DNA of 63,795 nt from Phycisphaerales bacterium (GCA_947459215.1 CANHCQ010000022.1:1-63795); one strand, 5' to 3'. Counted from the first letter of the stretch, positions 24,304 to 35,699 are shown. The notes: a model not told the origin generated them from the sequence alone. Made by a program: numbers and translations.

Positions 24304-25379
24304 CCCCCACCGGAGTCGCTCGCTTGACCACCGCCACCGCCGACCTTGCCCTCGATCTCAAGGACGTCGACAAGTCCTACGACGCTGGCTGGTTCAAGAA
24401 GGGCGTCCATGCCCTCCGCGGGATCGACATGCACGTCGGCCGCGGCGAGGTCTTCGGGCTCCTCGGGCCGAACGGCGCGGGCAAGTCCACACTGATCAAG
24501 ATCCTCATGACCGTCATCTCGCCGACCCGGGCTCAAGGCACGATGCTCGGCCGCAAGATCGGAGATAAGTCCACCCTCGCCCGCGTTGGATATCTGCCCG
24601 AGCATCACCGTTTCCCGGAGTACCTTACCGGCCGCCAGGTTGTAGAGTTCTACGGCGCGATGAGCGGCGTCTCCCGCTCGGACCGCAAGCGACGGGCCGC
24701 GGATCTGCTCGATTTCGTTGGCATGGCCAAATGGGCCGACACCAAGGTCCGTGGCTACTCCAAGGGCATGCGTCAGCGCGTCGGCATCGCTCAGGCCCTT
24801 GTGAATGACCCGGAGCTTGTGCTCTTCGACGAACCGACCGATGGCGTGGATCCTGTTGGCCGGCGCGACATCCGCCAGATGTGCCAGACGTTGAAGGATC
24901 GGGGGAAGACGGTCTTTCTGAATTCGCACCTGCTCAGCGAACTCGAGATGATCTGCGACCGCGTCGCGATCTTGGTGCAAGGCCGCGTTGCTTCGCAGGG
25001 CACGATCGACAGCCTCACGACCCACCGACAGCGCTACGAGATCGAAGTCGCCAGCGACGACAGCAACGTGGACACGGCCCTGCGTCGGGCGTTGGCCGAC
25101 TGGCTGCGACCCGACGCCTCTGGCTCGATCGCGGGCCAACTCCCCAGCGGCGAGCCCATCGATGTGCGACTCGATCAGCCCTACGCACCGGCGATGGTGA
25201 AGATCGCGACGGCCGATGCGGCCAAGGTGCAGCCGCTGCTGGATTCGATCCGGGCGGCTCGGCTGACGCTGCGTGCCGTGCGACCAATCAGACCTTCGCT
25301 AGAGGACCTATTCATGGAAGCCGTCACCGACCCGACCACCGGCAAGACGCTCGCACCGGGCGCGAAGGAGGGTGCGTGA
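24297..25379 (+). CDS. ABC transporter ATP-binding protein
   Basis: This 360-residue ABC-2-type ATPase has Walker A GPNGAGKST (about 60-68), signature YSKGMRQR (about 160-167), Walker B LVLFDEPTDGVD and the His-loop NSHLL. About 110 residues follow the core, ending in a variable C-terminal region, as in exporters of the NatA/CcmA type. ATG 24297 is inside a short tandem repeat; TTG at 24324 with CGGAG 8 bases upstream is a real alternative that would remove nine residues. It overlaps the permease gene by TGATG, so the pair forms one exporter. The substrate is unknown. Confidence 0.92.
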   Translation: MPSPTGVARLTTATADLALDLKDVDKSYDAGWFKKGVHALRGIDMHVGRGEVFGLLGPNGAGKSTLIKILMTVISPTRAQGTMLGRKIGDKSTLARVGYLPEHHRFPEYLTGRQVVEFYGAMSGVSRSDRKRRAADLLDFVGMAKWADTKVRGYSKGMRQRVGIAQALVNDPELVLFDEPTDGVDPVGRRDIRQMCQTLKDRGKTVFLNSHLLSELEMICDRVAILVQGRVASQGTIDSLTTHRQRYEIEVASDDSNVDTALRRALADWLRPDASGSIAGQLPSGEPIDVRLDQPYAPAMVKIATADAAKVQPLLDSIRAARLTLRAVRPIRPSLEDLFMEAVTDPTTGKTLAPGAKEGA

Positions 25380-26599
25380 TGATCCTCACTCAGACCACGG
25401 CCATGCTTGTCGACGCCTATCGCGAGCTCAACAGCAAGAAGATGTTCTGGATCTCTCTGATCCTCTCCGCCCTCGTCGTCGCGTCGATCGCTTGCGTCGG
25501 GATCAACAACAAGGGGCTCACCGTCCTTTGGTGGACGATCTCGCTGGACATCCTGAACACGTCGTTGCTCAGCCCCGCGTCGTTCTACAAGTTTGTGTTC
25601 ATCCAGTTCGGCTTCAACTTCTGGCTTGCGTGGATCGCCAGCATCCTGGCTCTCATTAGCACCGCGTCCATCATCCCGGACCTCGTCGCCGGCGGCAGCA
25701 TCGAGCTCTCGCTCTCCAAGCCCATTGCCCGCGTTCGACTGTTCCTGACCAAGTACGCGACCGCCCTGCTCTTCACGGGCCTGCAGGTCGGCGTCTTCAC
25801 GCTCGCCAGTTTCCTCGTCATCGGCATCCGCGGCGGATCGTGGGAGTGGTCGATCTTCCTCGCCATCCCGCTCGTGTTGCTCTTCTTTAGCTTTATCTAT
25901 TGCGTTTGTGCGCTGCTCGGGCTGATCACCCGTTCCACCATCGCCGCGCTGTTGCTCAGCGTGCTCTTCTGGTTCTTCCTGTTTCTGCTGAACACCTCCG
26001 AGCGCACCGTCCTGCTCTTCAAGATCAACGCCGAGGACCGCATCGCCAGTGCCGAACGCGAGCTCGGCAACCTGCCGGAACTCATCACCCGAAGCAAGGA
26101 TCGCATCGTTACGTTCTCGACTCCCAAGGAAGGCGAGACCGATGCCGAACGTCTCCGGCGCGAGGCGAACAAAGCCACGGAAGAAGCCAAACTCGCCGGC
26201 CACGAGCTGCGGGTCAATACCCGCCAGCAAAGTCTCACCGAGTACAAGTCCACACAGGCCACGCTCGACAAGTGGCACGGCATGCTGTTTGGTGTCAAGA
26301 GCGTCTTCCCCAAGACGGCCGAGACCATGGGCCTGCTTGAGCGCCAACTCACCTCGCTGAACGAGTTCCAGAAGTTCTCCGATGCTCAGGAGGAACGCGA
26401 AGACGATCGCCGATCCCGCCGCCGCGGAAACACGAGCGGCGTGACCGTCGAGTCCAACGAGCCCAGCCCGTCGGTGGCTCGCAAAGTCGAAGAAGTTCTC
26501 CGCTCCCGCTCGGTCTTCTGGGTCCTCGGCACGTCGGTGATGTTCGAGGCGCTCGTGCTCTTCATCTGCTGCGCGATCTTCGTGAGGCGAGATTTCTAG
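25379..26599 (+). CDS. ABC-2 type transporter permease with cytoplasmic/periplasmic coil
   Basis: The 406-residue product has about six hydrophobic segments: one near 20-45, four between about 75 and 215 (including FWLAWIASILALISTASII and LLLSVLFWFFLFLL), and one at the C-terminus (about 380-402). Between the fifth and the last lies a long polar region (about 215-365) rich in Glu, Arg and Lys that is predicted to be helical, with an Asp/Arg run (EEREDDRRSRRR). AAGGAGGG precedes ATG 25379. It overlaps the ATPase gene. This NatB-like architecture fits an exporter. The long soluble insertion may contact a partner or sense a substrate. Confidence 0.85.
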   Translation: MILTQTTAMLVDAYRELNSKKMFWISLILSALVVASIACVGINNKGLTVLWWTISLDILNTSLLSPASFYKFVFIQFGFNFWLAWIASILALISTASIIPDLVAGGSIELSLSKPIARVRLFLTKYATALLFTGLQVGVFTLASFLVIGIRGGSWEWSIFLAIPLVLLFFSFIYCVCALLGLITRSTIAALLLSVLFWFFLFLLNTSERTVLLFKINAEDRIASAERELGNLPELITRSKDRIVTFSTPKEGETDAERLRREANKATEEAKLAGHELRVNTRQQSLTEYKSTQATLDKWHGMLFGVKSVFPKTAETMGLLERQLTSLNEFQKFSDAQEEREDDRRSRRRGNTSGVTVESNEPSPSVARKVEEVLRSRSVFWVLGTSVMFEALVLFICCAIFVRRDF

Positions 26600-26690
26600 C
26601 AGTGAAATCAAGCGGTCACCGGTGTTCAGTCGGCGATTCGTCGATGAGCAGTGTGACATGCGGCGGCGATCTGTGACCAGCACCAGCGAG

Positions 26691-26710
26691 CCGGGGCGTC
26701 CTCGCCCCGG
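26691..26710. terminator. Hairpin between convergent ABC permease and proC genes
   Basis: An 8-bp perfect stem (CCGGGGCG/CGCCCCGG) with a 4-base loop in the 174-base convergent gap. No T-run follows. Imperfect direct repeats beginning AGCGGTCACC flank it at 26611 and 26714. Confidence 0.45.
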
Positions 26711-26773
26711 TGCAGCGGTCACCCGGACTTCAGTGATGTCCGCGCTCAAAAAAGTGTTCTGAGCACTGGGATA

Positions 26774-27652
26774 TCACCCGCTGCCGCGCGACAACTCTTC
26801 TCCACGCCTCGTCCCCGCCGCGATCGCCTCGCTCATCGTCCCGATCATCCCCTTCGCGTCCATGACCGCGATCGCCGCCGCGGTGGTGCCGCCCTTGCTG
26901 GTCACCGTGGCCCGCAGGTCCGCCGCGGGCTTGTCCTTCTCCCCAGCGAGCAGCGCCGCCGAGCCGTGCAGCACGCTCCGCACGATCGCGTCGGCATCTA
27001 CTTCGTGGATGCCCTGCTGCACCGCGGCTTTCGTCATCGCCTCAGCGAGATAGAACACATACGCCGGCCCGCTGCCCGCGACGGCCGTGAACGCGTCGAA
27101 CAGGCGCTCGTCCAAAGACACGACATGGCCGAGCGATGCGAAGAGCATCCGCGTCAACGCGTCGTCGCCCGGCTTCGCCGATCGGCCCAGCGTCACCGCC
27201 GAGCAGCCCATCCGGATCTGCGCCGGCGTGTTGGGCATGACCCGCACCACGCGGGCCTTGGTGCCGAGCAGCCGCTCCAATGCCTCGGTGCGCGTCCCGG
27301 CCAGGATCGACACGACCGTGCGGGTCACGCCTCCCGCGTCGAGGGCTGCACGCAAGGCCGCGGCGGCTCCGTCCACCATCTGCGGCTTGACCGCCAGCAG
27401 CACATGCCCCCCGCCCGCCGCGCTGTCGCGTGCCCCGAGCAGCCGCACACCTTCGCCCACATCGGCAACCGCCGCGACACCCTTCGCCGTCCACTCGGCC
27501 CGCTTCGCCGCATCGATCTCGCACACGATCACCCCGTCAGGCCTCAGCACGCCCGCCGCGATCCCGCCCTCGACAATCGCGCGGCACATGTTTCCGCCCC
27601 CCACAAACAGCAGCGGGGGGGTCGAATCCGCACGATGAACCTCGTTCGTCAT
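26774..27652 (-). CDS. proC: Pyrroline-5-carboxylate reductase
   Basis: ProC reduces 1-pyrroline-5-carboxylate to proline with NAD(P)H, the last step of proline synthesis. The 292 residues have the nucleotide-binding loop FVGGGNMCRAI (about 16-26), VKPQM after the second strand, VRVMPNTPAQI, and the family signature AVAGSGPAYVFYLAEAM near residue 180, followed by TVTSKGGTTAAAI. The length is slightly above the usual 270 because of short loops. The start at 27652 is preceded by TACGCT six bases away and by no Shine-Dalgarno site. It is divergent from accA with 105 bases between them. Confidence 0.94.
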   Translation of the reverse strand: MTNEVHRADSTPPLLFVGGGNMCRAIVEGGIAAGVLRPDGVIVCEIDAAKRAEWTAKGVAAVADVGEGVRLLGARDSAAGGGHVLLAVKPQMVDGAAAALRAALDAGGVTRTVVSILAGTRTEALERLLGTKARVVRVMPNTPAQIRMGCSAVTLGRSAKPGDDALTRMLFASLGHVVSLDERLFDAFTAVAGSGPAYVFYLAEAMTKAAVQQGIHEVDADAIVRSVLHGSAALLAGEKDKPAADLRATVTSKGGTTAAAIAVMDAKGMIGTMSEAIAAGTRRGEELSRGSG

Positions 27653-27658
27653 ACCCCA

Positions 27659-27664
27659 AGCGTA
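27659..27664 (-). promoter_or_regulatory. Candidate -10 box TACGCT for proC
   Basis: On the minus strand TACGCT ends 6 bases before ATG 27652, as expected for a leaderless message. Confidence 0.5.
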
Positions 27665-27686
27665 CCAACGCCTCGCCCTTCCCATT

Positions 27687-27716
27687 CCCTCTCTGTGCCT
27701 CTGTATCTCCGTGGCG
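27687..27716. repeat. Dispersed repeat half-site (CTCTGTG...CTCCGTGG type)
   Basis: CCCTCTCTGTGCCTCTGTAT followed by CTCCGTGGCG is closely related to the right arm of the inverted repeat at 42655-42752. It lies in the divergent proC-accA gap. Confidence 0.6.
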
Positions 27717-27745
27717 AGGATCTTCCGCCGCACACGAAATCCCCG

Positions 27746-27751
27746 TACAAT
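27746..27751 (+). promoter_or_regulatory. Candidate -10 box TACAAT for accA
   Basis: TACAAT ends 6 bases before ATG 27758. The hexamer 17 bases upstream (TTCCGC) is a weak -35. No Shine-Dalgarno site is present. Confidence 0.55.
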
Positions 27752-27757
27752 GTGCCC

Positions 27758-28762
27758 ATGGCCACCTACTACCAACTCGAGTTCGAGAAGCCGCTCGTCG
27801 AGCTTGATCGCCAGATCGACGAGATCGAGCAGCGGATCCGGCGCGAGGAGAGCGACGAGACCACGATTCCCAGCGCCAACGTCCTCCGCGCCGATGTCGA
27901 GACGCTCCGCAACCAGCGCTCCGAGCTCATCAAGTCCATCTATTCCGGCCTCACCGCGTGGCAGACCGTTCGCGTCGCGCGGCACCCGCTGCGGCCTCAG
28001 ACCCGCGACTACATCGAGTCCATGACTCGCGACTTCGCCGAGCTCCACGGCGACCGCCGCTTCGGCGACGACCCCGCCATCGTTTGCGGCATGTGCCGCA
28101 TCGGCCCCATCAAGTGCATGCTCATCGGCCACCAGAAAGGCCGCGAGACCAGCGAGAAGATCGCGTGTCACTTCGGGTGTGCGCACCCGGAGGGCTATCG
28201 CAAGGCCCTCCTCAAGATGCAGCTCGCCGAGAAGTTCGGCCTGCCCATCGTCACTCTGGTCGATACGCCCGGCGCCTACCCCGGCCTCGGCGCCGAGCAG
28301 CGCGGCCAGGCCGAAGCCATTGCCGTCAACCTCCGCGAAATGAGTCGCCTCCGCGTTCCGATCGTCAGCATCGTGATCGGCGAGGGCGGCTCGGGCGGAG
28401 CGCTCGGCATCGCCGTTGCCGACCGCGTCGCCATGCTCCGCAACTCCTGGTACTCGGTCATCAGCCCCGAGGGCTGTGCGGCCATCCTTTGGAAGGAAGC
28501 CAACGAGCAGACCAACACCGCCGCCGCCAAGTCGCTCAAGCTGACCGCCAGCGACAACATCGAACTTGGCATCATCGATGACGTGATCGAGGAGCCCCTC
28601 GGCGGCGCCCACCGCAACCCCAAGGCCATGGCCAGCGACCTCGCCGACTGGATCGTCCGCAGCATCCAGGAACTCAAGCAGAAGTCCGGCGAGGAACTCG
28701 TCAACGCCCGCTACGAGCGCTTCCGGCGCATGGGCTCGTTCCTCGAGCAGGCCAAGGTCTGA
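27758..28762 (+). CDS. accA: Acetyl-CoA carboxylase carboxyltransferase subunit alpha
   Basis: AccA pairs with AccD to transfer carboxyl from biotin to acetyl-CoA, giving malonyl-CoA for fatty acid synthesis. The 334 residues (E. coli 319) match throughout: an N-terminal helical segment FEKPLVELDRQIDEIEQRI, then the crotonase-like core with PEGYRKALLKMQLAEKF, TLVDTPGAYPG, IGEGGSGGALGI and SVISPEGCAAILWK. The start at 27758 is backed by TACAAT just upstream. accD is not adjacent, and the gene stands alone between proC (divergent) and a LOG-family gene (convergent). Confidence 0.96.
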   Translation: MATYYQLEFEKPLVELDRQIDEIEQRIRREESDETTIPSANVLRADVETLRNQRSELIKSIYSGLTAWQTVRVARHPLRPQTRDYIESMTRDFAELHGDRRFGDDPAIVCGMCRIGPIKCMLIGHQKGRETSEKIACHFGCAHPEGYRKALLKMQLAEKFGLPIVTLVDTPGAYPGLGAEQRGQAEAIAVNLREMSRLRVPIVSIVIGEGGSGGALGIAVADRVAMLRNSWYSVISPEGCAAILWKEANEQTNTAAAKSLKLTASDNIELGIIDDVIEEPLGGAHRNPKAMASDLADWIVRSIQELKQKSGEELVNARYERFRRMGSFLEQAKV

Positions 28763-28792
28763 ACGAGTCTGGGTGTCACAGGCTGCGATTGC

Positions 28793-29356
28793 TCACCGCG
28801 CCGCAACGGCCAGCCGTTCGTGCATGCGGTCGCACAGCGCCCGCGGCTCGCGCTCGATCACCAGAAACTCCCGGTGCGGCAGGCGCAAAAATCCATTCTC
28901 GCCCGCGTGGTCCAGGAACTCCAGCAAACGCGTGAAGAAGCCGCCCGTGTCGAGCAGGCCGACCGGCTTTTCGTGCAGGCGCAATTGGGCCCACGCCAGG
29001 ATCTCGAACAGTTCGTCGAGCGTGCCGAAGCCGCCGGGCAGCGCGACGAACGCGTCCGCCATCTGTGCCATCTGCGTCTTGCGCTCGTGCATCGTTTCGA
29101 CGATCCGCATGTCTGCGATATTCGGGTGTGCGAGTTCTTTGTGAACCAGTTGCTTGGTGATGACGCCGGTGATCTGGCCTTGGCGCGAGAGCGACCCGTT
29201 GGCCACGGCTCCCATGAGGCCGAGGCTTCCCCCGCCGTAGACGAGTCGCGATCCCGACTCCGCCAGAGCCGCGCCGAGGGTGTGCGCCGCATCGGCGAAG
29301 GCCGGGTCATGCCCCGACGCCGCGCCGCAGAAAACCGCGATGTTCTTGATGGCCAT
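28793..29356 (-). CDS. LOG-family protein (cytokinin-type phosphoribohydrolase fold)
   Basis: This 187-residue Rossmann-like protein of the TIGR00730/LOG family has VFCGAASGHDPAF near the start, YGGGSLGLMGAVANG (about 40-54), MHERKTQM and the signature PGGFGTLDELFEILAWAQL (about 107-125). Characterised members hydrolyse nucleoside 5'-monophosphates to base and ribose 5-phosphate, in plants and some bacteria releasing cytokinins. A nucleotide-recycling role is the more general expectation in a free-living bacterium. ATG 29356 follows TACAGT by 5 bases with no Shine-Dalgarno site. It lies 50 bases upstream of the fliM stop on the same strand. Confidence 0.9.
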   Translation of the reverse strand: MAIKNIAVFCGAASGHDPAFADAAHTLGAALAESGSRLVYGGGSLGLMGAVANGSLSRQGQITGVITKQLVHKELAHPNIADMRIVETMHERKTQMAQMADAFVALPGGFGTLDELFEILAWAQLRLHEKPVGLLDTGGFFTRLLEFLDHAGENGFLRLPHREFLVIEREPRALCDRMHERLAVAAR

Positions 29357-29361
29357 GCCGA

Positions 29362-29367
29362 ACTGTA
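29362..29367 (-). promoter_or_regulatory. Candidate -10 box TACAGT for the LOG-family gene
   Basis: On the minus strand TACAGT ends 5 bases before ATG 29356. Confidence 0.5.
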
Positions 29368-29406
29368 CGGAGCGGAGCCGCGGCGCACGGCAGCGGTGGG
29401 GTGCTG

Positions 29407-30423
29407 CTACACGCGGTCGTCTGCGCCAATCGCCCGATCGATGCGGAGCGCCCGGTTTCCGCGTGCCTGCCCGACCCGCGCGAGGAACTTCTTTTCTTCC
29501 TCGACCATCACCACCACCGGCTGATCCGCCCGCTTGTCGGTGACGATGGTGTCGCCCGGCGACATCATCAAGAGATCGTGCAGGCTGATCGTGGTCTCCG
29601 CCAAGATCGCCGTGACCTCGATGCCGGCTCGCCCGAGCGAGCCCTTGACCGCCTTCTCGATCTCGTCGCTCTTCTGATTCTTCGCCGCGCTGAACCACGA
29701 CTGAGCGCTCAGCTTCTCCATCACCGGTTCGATGACGTTGTACGGGATGCACAGGTTCATCGTCCCGGCGCGGTTGCTCATCTTGAGCTCGAATCCGATC
29801 ACCACGACAACCTCGTTCGGCGGCACAATCTGCACCAGCTGCGGGTTGCTCTCGGTCGCGTCGATCGAAAAAGTCATCTTCCGCACCGTGCTCCACGCCT
29901 CGCCCAGCGTCGCCAGGCCGCGTGTCGTCACGTTGCTGATCAATCGCGTCTCGATCAACGTCAGCGGCCGCTGCGGGATGAACAGGTCCTGACTCGTCCC
30001 GCCCAGCAGACGGTCGATGATCGGATAAATGATCAGGGGGCTTAGCTCAAGGCAGATCTGCCCTTCGAGCGCGTCCGCCCTGATCAGGTTGAAACTGGTC
30101 GGGTTCGGCAGGCCGGAGATGAACTCCGAATACGTCATCTGCTCGCACGTCGCAACCTTCACTTCCACGATCGTCCGCAGGAAGCCCGACAGCGACGCGC
30201 CGAAGTTTCTCGCAAACGCCTCGTGCAAGGTCTGCAAAGACCGCATCTGGTCTTTCGAAACCCGTTCGGGTCGCTTGAAGTCGTACGCTCGAACCTCCAG
30301 CCCATCCGCACTCGTGCGGCTGCGGCTGAAGATCGTGACCGCCTTCTCCGTCTGCTCAACCGAGCCGGTGTCCACCGCCGCAAGCAGCGCGTCGACCTCG
30401 CTTTGGTTCAGAACATCGGCCAT
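29407..30423 (-). CDS. fliM: Flagellar motor switch protein FliM
   Basis: FliM forms the C-ring of the flagellum and binds phosphorylated CheY to switch rotation. The 338 residues show the N-terminal CheY-binding peptide LNQSEVDALLAAV, the middle domain (RAYDFKRPERVSKDQMRSLQ, GLPNPTSFNLI, LLGGTSQDLF, LTLIETRLI), and a C-terminal SpoA/FliN-like domain (VTAILAETTISLHDLLMMSPGD). The tail beyond SpoA is about 45 residues. No other flagellar gene is in the window, so the gene is separated from the motor operon. A TACGCC hexamer stands 6 bases before the ATG but lacks the last T of the leaderless consensus seen elsewhere. Confidence 0.95.
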   Translation of the reverse strand: MADVLNQSEVDALLAAVDTGSVEQTEKAVTIFSRSRTSADGLEVRAYDFKRPERVSKDQMRSLQTLHEAFARNFGASLSGFLRTIVEVKVATCEQMTYSEFISGLPNPTSFNLIRADALEGQICLELSPLIIYPIIDRLLGGTSQDLFIPQRPLTLIETRLISNVTTRGLATLGEAWSTVRKMTFSIDATESNPQLVQIVPPNEVVVVIGFELKMSNRAGTMNLCIPYNVIEPVMEKLSAQSWFSAAKNQKSDEIEKAVKGSLGRAGIEVTAILAETTISLHDLLMMSPGDTIVTDKRADQPVVVMVEEEKKFLARVGQARGNRALRIDRAIGADDRV

Positions 30424-30504
30424 GCACACGGCGTACGACTCCAGCGGAACAGACTGCGAACACGGGCATCCAACTATCGACCGGCGGCTACGCTCGCCTT
30501 GAAG

Positions 30505-32424
30505 ATGACGCTCCCCGACACGGACTCCTCGATGAATAACCGTCTCCGCCCCCGTTTCCTCCTCCCCTGGCTCGTTGCCGCCCTTGCCGCGGCCGTCGGA
30601 ATCAGCATGCCGGCCGCCGCCCAGCTCGGCGGCTCGTCCAGCAAGGTTCGAGTCAGCATCACGTCGCAGAAAGTGGCCGCCGCACCGGGCGATCAGTTCG
30701 CACTCGCCGTCGTTCTTGACCATTCCGACGGCTGGCACACGCAGACCAACGACCCCAAGGTCCCCGACGCGCTCAAGGACCTCGCCCCGCTGCCGACCAT
30801 CATCACGATCGACGCCCCCCGTGGCGTGAAGCTCGGGCCCGTCCAGTGGCCCAAGTCCAAGCTGTTCGAAGTCGGTTTCTTTGGCGACCCCATCAAGATG
30901 GAGTTCTTCTCCGGCAAGGCGATCGCGTTCGTGCCGGTCCAGATCGCGCCCGACGCCGCGCTCGGCAAGCTCGAGTTCAAGGGATCGGTGTCAATTCAGG
31001 CCTGCGACGACAAACAGTGTCTGGCACCCGAAGATGTGGCAATTGCCATCAGCATCGACGTCAAGCCGCTCGACCAGGCTACGTCCGTCGGTGCGGCGGC
31101 CGGGCTCTTCGCGGACTTTGATGCCTCCGTCTTCGCACGCATGAACGCCGGCGTCGTGGCCGCACCTGTTGCAACCAGCGATTTCGACTTCATCGGCTTC
31201 AAGTTCTCTGTGAACCGTAACCAGTACCTGCTCATCTTCGGCATCGCTCTCATTGCCGGCTTCTTGCTCAACCTCACGCCCTGCGTGCTGCCGGTGATCC
31301 CGATCAAGATCCTCTCGCTGCAGCAGCAGGCGGGCAATCCGGGCAAACTCGCCCTCTTCGGCACGGTCTACTGCGTCGGCATCGTCGCGACGTTCCTCGT
31401 CCTGGGCCTCATCATCTTCGGCGTTGTCACCGGCGGCCAGAAGCAGGACTGGGGTCAGATCTTCACGAGTATGTGGTTCACGATCATCATGGCCGCCATC
31501 GTCGGCGCGATGGGACTTGGCATGATGGGCCTCTTCACGCTCAGCCTGCCGCAGAGCGTGTACATGCTGAATCCCAGCCACGACACGATCTTCGGCAACT
31601 TCATGCTCGGCGTCCTCACGGCGGTCCTTTCCACCCCCTGCACCGGCCCCTTGCTTGGCGCCACGATCGCCTGGTCCGCCACGCAACCCGGCTGGGTGGG
31701 GCTCGCCACCTTCGTCGTCATGGGAATCGGCATGGCCGCACCCTACGCGCTGCTCATCGCTTTCCCCAAGCTCATCGACAACATGCCCAAGGCCGGCCCT
31801 GGCGGCGAGCTCCTCAAACAGGTGCTTGGCATCCTCATGATCGCCGTCGCGATCTTCCTGCTCTCGAACCTGACTCCCGAGAAGTGGCCCTGGTACGCCG
31901 TCGGCGGCGTCGCCATCGCCGCGGGCGTCTGGGCCATCGTCGGCGGCTTCCGCATGCTCCGCACCACCAAGGCCAAAGCAATCGTGACGGCCTGCGCACT
32001 CGCCTGGATCGGTGCCAACGCCCTCGGCACCCGGGCCCTGACCAGCGAAGGCCCGGTGGCGTGGAAGAAATTCACCAACCAGCCCGAGAGCGCTGTTCGC
32101 GAAGCGATCGTGGAGGCCACAAAGTCCGGCAAGACCGTCGTCATCGACTTCACCGCCAAGTGGTGCACCAACTGCCACGTCATCGAGCGGGCCGTGCTGC
32201 TGAGCGAGACCGGCGTGCGATTGCTCAACTCCGACAACGTGGTGCCGATGAAGATCGACCTGACCAATGCGGCCCAGGATCAGGGCTGGGGCCTCGTGCG
32301 TGAAATCTCCGGCGGCGGCGGCATCCCCCTGATCGCCATCATCCGCCCCGGTGCCGAAAAGCCCACGTACTTCAGCTCGTTCTTCAAGCCCTCGGACCTC
32401 GAAGCCGCCGTTCTCGGAAAGTAG
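30505..32424 (+). CDS. dsbD: Thiol:disulfide interchange protein DsbD
   Basis: DsbD carries electrons from cytoplasmic thioredoxin across the inner membrane to periplasmic partners. The 639 residues comprise a signal-like N-terminus (RFLLPWLVAALAAAVGIS), a periplasmic alpha domain with C-D-D-K-Q-C near 167-172, an eight-segment membrane domain with the redox cysteines in NLTPCVLPVIPIK and LSTPCTGPLLG, and a C-terminal thioredoxin domain with AKWCTNCHVIE (Cys 554 and 557). ATG 30505 is taken because TACGCT lies 10 bases upstream; ATG 30532 would give a shorter signal peptide but has no upstream signal either. It is divergent from fliM. Confidence 0.93.
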   Translation: MTLPDTDSSMNNRLRPRFLLPWLVAALAAAVGISMPAAAQLGGSSSKVRVSITSQKVAAAPGDQFALAVVLDHSDGWHTQTNDPKVPDALKDLAPLPTIITIDAPRGVKLGPVQWPKSKLFEVGFFGDPIKMEFFSGKAIAFVPVQIAPDAALGKLEFKGSVSIQACDDKQCLAPEDVAIAISIDVKPLDQATSVGAAAGLFADFDASVFARMNAGVVAAPVATSDFDFIGFKFSVNRNQYLLIFGIALIAGFLLNLTPCVLPVIPIKILSLQQQAGNPGKLALFGTVYCVGIVATFLVLGLIIFGVVTGGQKQDWGQIFTSMWFTIIMAAIVGAMGLGMMGLFTLSLPQSVYMLNPSHDTIFGNFMLGVLTAVLSTPCTGPLLGATIAWSATQPGWVGLATFVVMGIGMAAPYALLIAFPKLIDNMPKAGPGGELLKQVLGILMIAVAIFLLSNLTPEKWPWYAVGGVAIAAGVWAIVGGFRMLRTTKAKAIVTACALAWIGANALGTRALTSEGPVAWKKFTNQPESAVREAIVEATKSGKTVVIDFTAKWCTNCHVIERAVLLSETGVRLLNSDNVVPMKIDLTNAAQDQGWGLVREISGGGGIPLIAIIRPGAEKPTYFSSFFKPSDLEAAVLGK

Positions 32425-32430
32425 CCGGCC

Positions 32431-33153
32431 TTACCCGGCCGCCGGCTTGCGGAGCACCGTCGAGTGCGGCGTCTTCACGTCGCCGCACATCTTCTTCTCG
32501 TAGTTGGTCGCGACCACCTGCCCCTCGCCGACCCACTCCGGCACCGCGAACGCGCAGCGTTCAAACGGCTTCTTCCCTCCGTCGCTGCGTCGCTCCGTCA
32601 CTTTGTCGCTCCACTTGGCAAAGTACTTCTCCATCCACGCCCAATAGTCGTCGTGATCCGTGACGATCCGCAGTTCTCCACCGGGCACGAGGCACCGAAG
32701 AGCCTGCTCCAGGAACCGATCTTGCAACACGCGGTTCTTGTGGTGCTTGGCCTTCGGCCACGGGTCGGAGTAGTACAGGTGAATGACATCCACGATCGCG
32801 TCGGGGCAGCGCCACTTCAGGAACTCCACCGCGTCGGCGTGCAGCATCCGCACGTTCGTCAAGGCCGCCCGACGCACCCGGTCGGCGGTGTACGCGTAGT
32901 AAGCGCCCTCCCATTCGATCCCCAAGAAGTTCGTCTCCGGATTCTGCTCCGCGACGTTCAGCATGAACGTGCCTTTGCCGCAGCCGATCTCGATCTCGAA
33001 CCGACGCCCGGGCTCGCGGAACCATCGCCGCGGGTCGAGCCTTCCCGCCAAGGGGTCGGACACGATCGAATCCGGCAGCGGCGGGTACTCCGCCTTGCTC
33101 AACCCGATCACCCCTTCGCCCGCGTCAAGTTCTCGTCCGTGTCCCAGGTTCAC
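32431..33153 (-). CDS. trmB: tRNA (guanine-N7-)-methyltransferase
   Basis: TrmB methylates G46 in the variable loop of tRNAs. The 240-residue product has IEIGCGKGTFMLNVAEQNP (motif I), FLGIEW, the diagnostic YYSDPWPKAKHHKNR and GGELRIVTDHDDY. The start is GTG at 33153, with GCGGAGC about 6 bases upstream; an in-frame ORF continues another 145 codons upstream, but its composition and lack of homology argue against it. The C-terminus has VVATNYEKKM. Its stop lies 6 bases from the stop of dsbD (convergent). It is divergent from prkA across a 340-base gap. Confidence 0.94.
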   Translation of the reverse strand: MNLGHGRELDAGEGVIGLSKAEYPPLPDSIVSDPLAGRLDPRRWFREPGRRFEIEIGCGKGTFMLNVAEQNPETNFLGIEWEGAYYAYTADRVRRAALTNVRMLHADAVEFLKWRCPDAIVDVIHLYYSDPWPKAKHHKNRVLQDRFLEQALRCLVPGGELRIVTDHDDYWAWMEKYFAKWSDKVTERRSDGGKKPFERCAFAVPEWVGEGQVVATNYEKKMCGDVKTPHSTVLRKPAAG

Positions 33154-33493
33154 ACTGGCTCCGCTTGAGAAATTCTGTCGTTTCGTTCGTGGATCGTTCG
33201 CCGCCCCGCAAACGCCCTTGCAGTGCCGCCAAAGCCATCGAAAACGCCGATCCTCGGCGTCCGGGGAACCGTATAGACCTCGGGAACAGAAATCATCGCT
33301 CTTCCCAGGCCCCCTCATGCCGATAGAAAGACGTTCGGCTTTGGGATTCGCGAGGGATGTGGATCGGGAGAGCGAGGGTGTCGCAGTGCGGCCGCACGGA
33401 CGTGGGCCGGTTCGGGCTCCTGCTGTGCGGCCGACAAGATCGGCTGAGACGTGACCGTCCCGCTTCGGGACGCTCACCGCACAGGAGCGAGTC
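33154..33493. other. 340-base divergent intergenic region trmB-prkA
   Basis: No gene-like reading frame is convincing here. A short hairpin GTCCCG/CGGGAC (loop CTT) lies about 20 bases before the prkA Shine-Dalgarno site, and another, CGCCGA/TCGGCG, near 33250. I find no clear sigma-70 or sigma-54 promoter; the region presumably carries promoters for both genes. Confidence 0.4.
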
Positions 33494-35659
<2,166 letters not shown>

Positions 35660-35699
35660 AACGCCGGGTTAGCAGCCAGCGTTCAGTCTGAGGGTTCGC

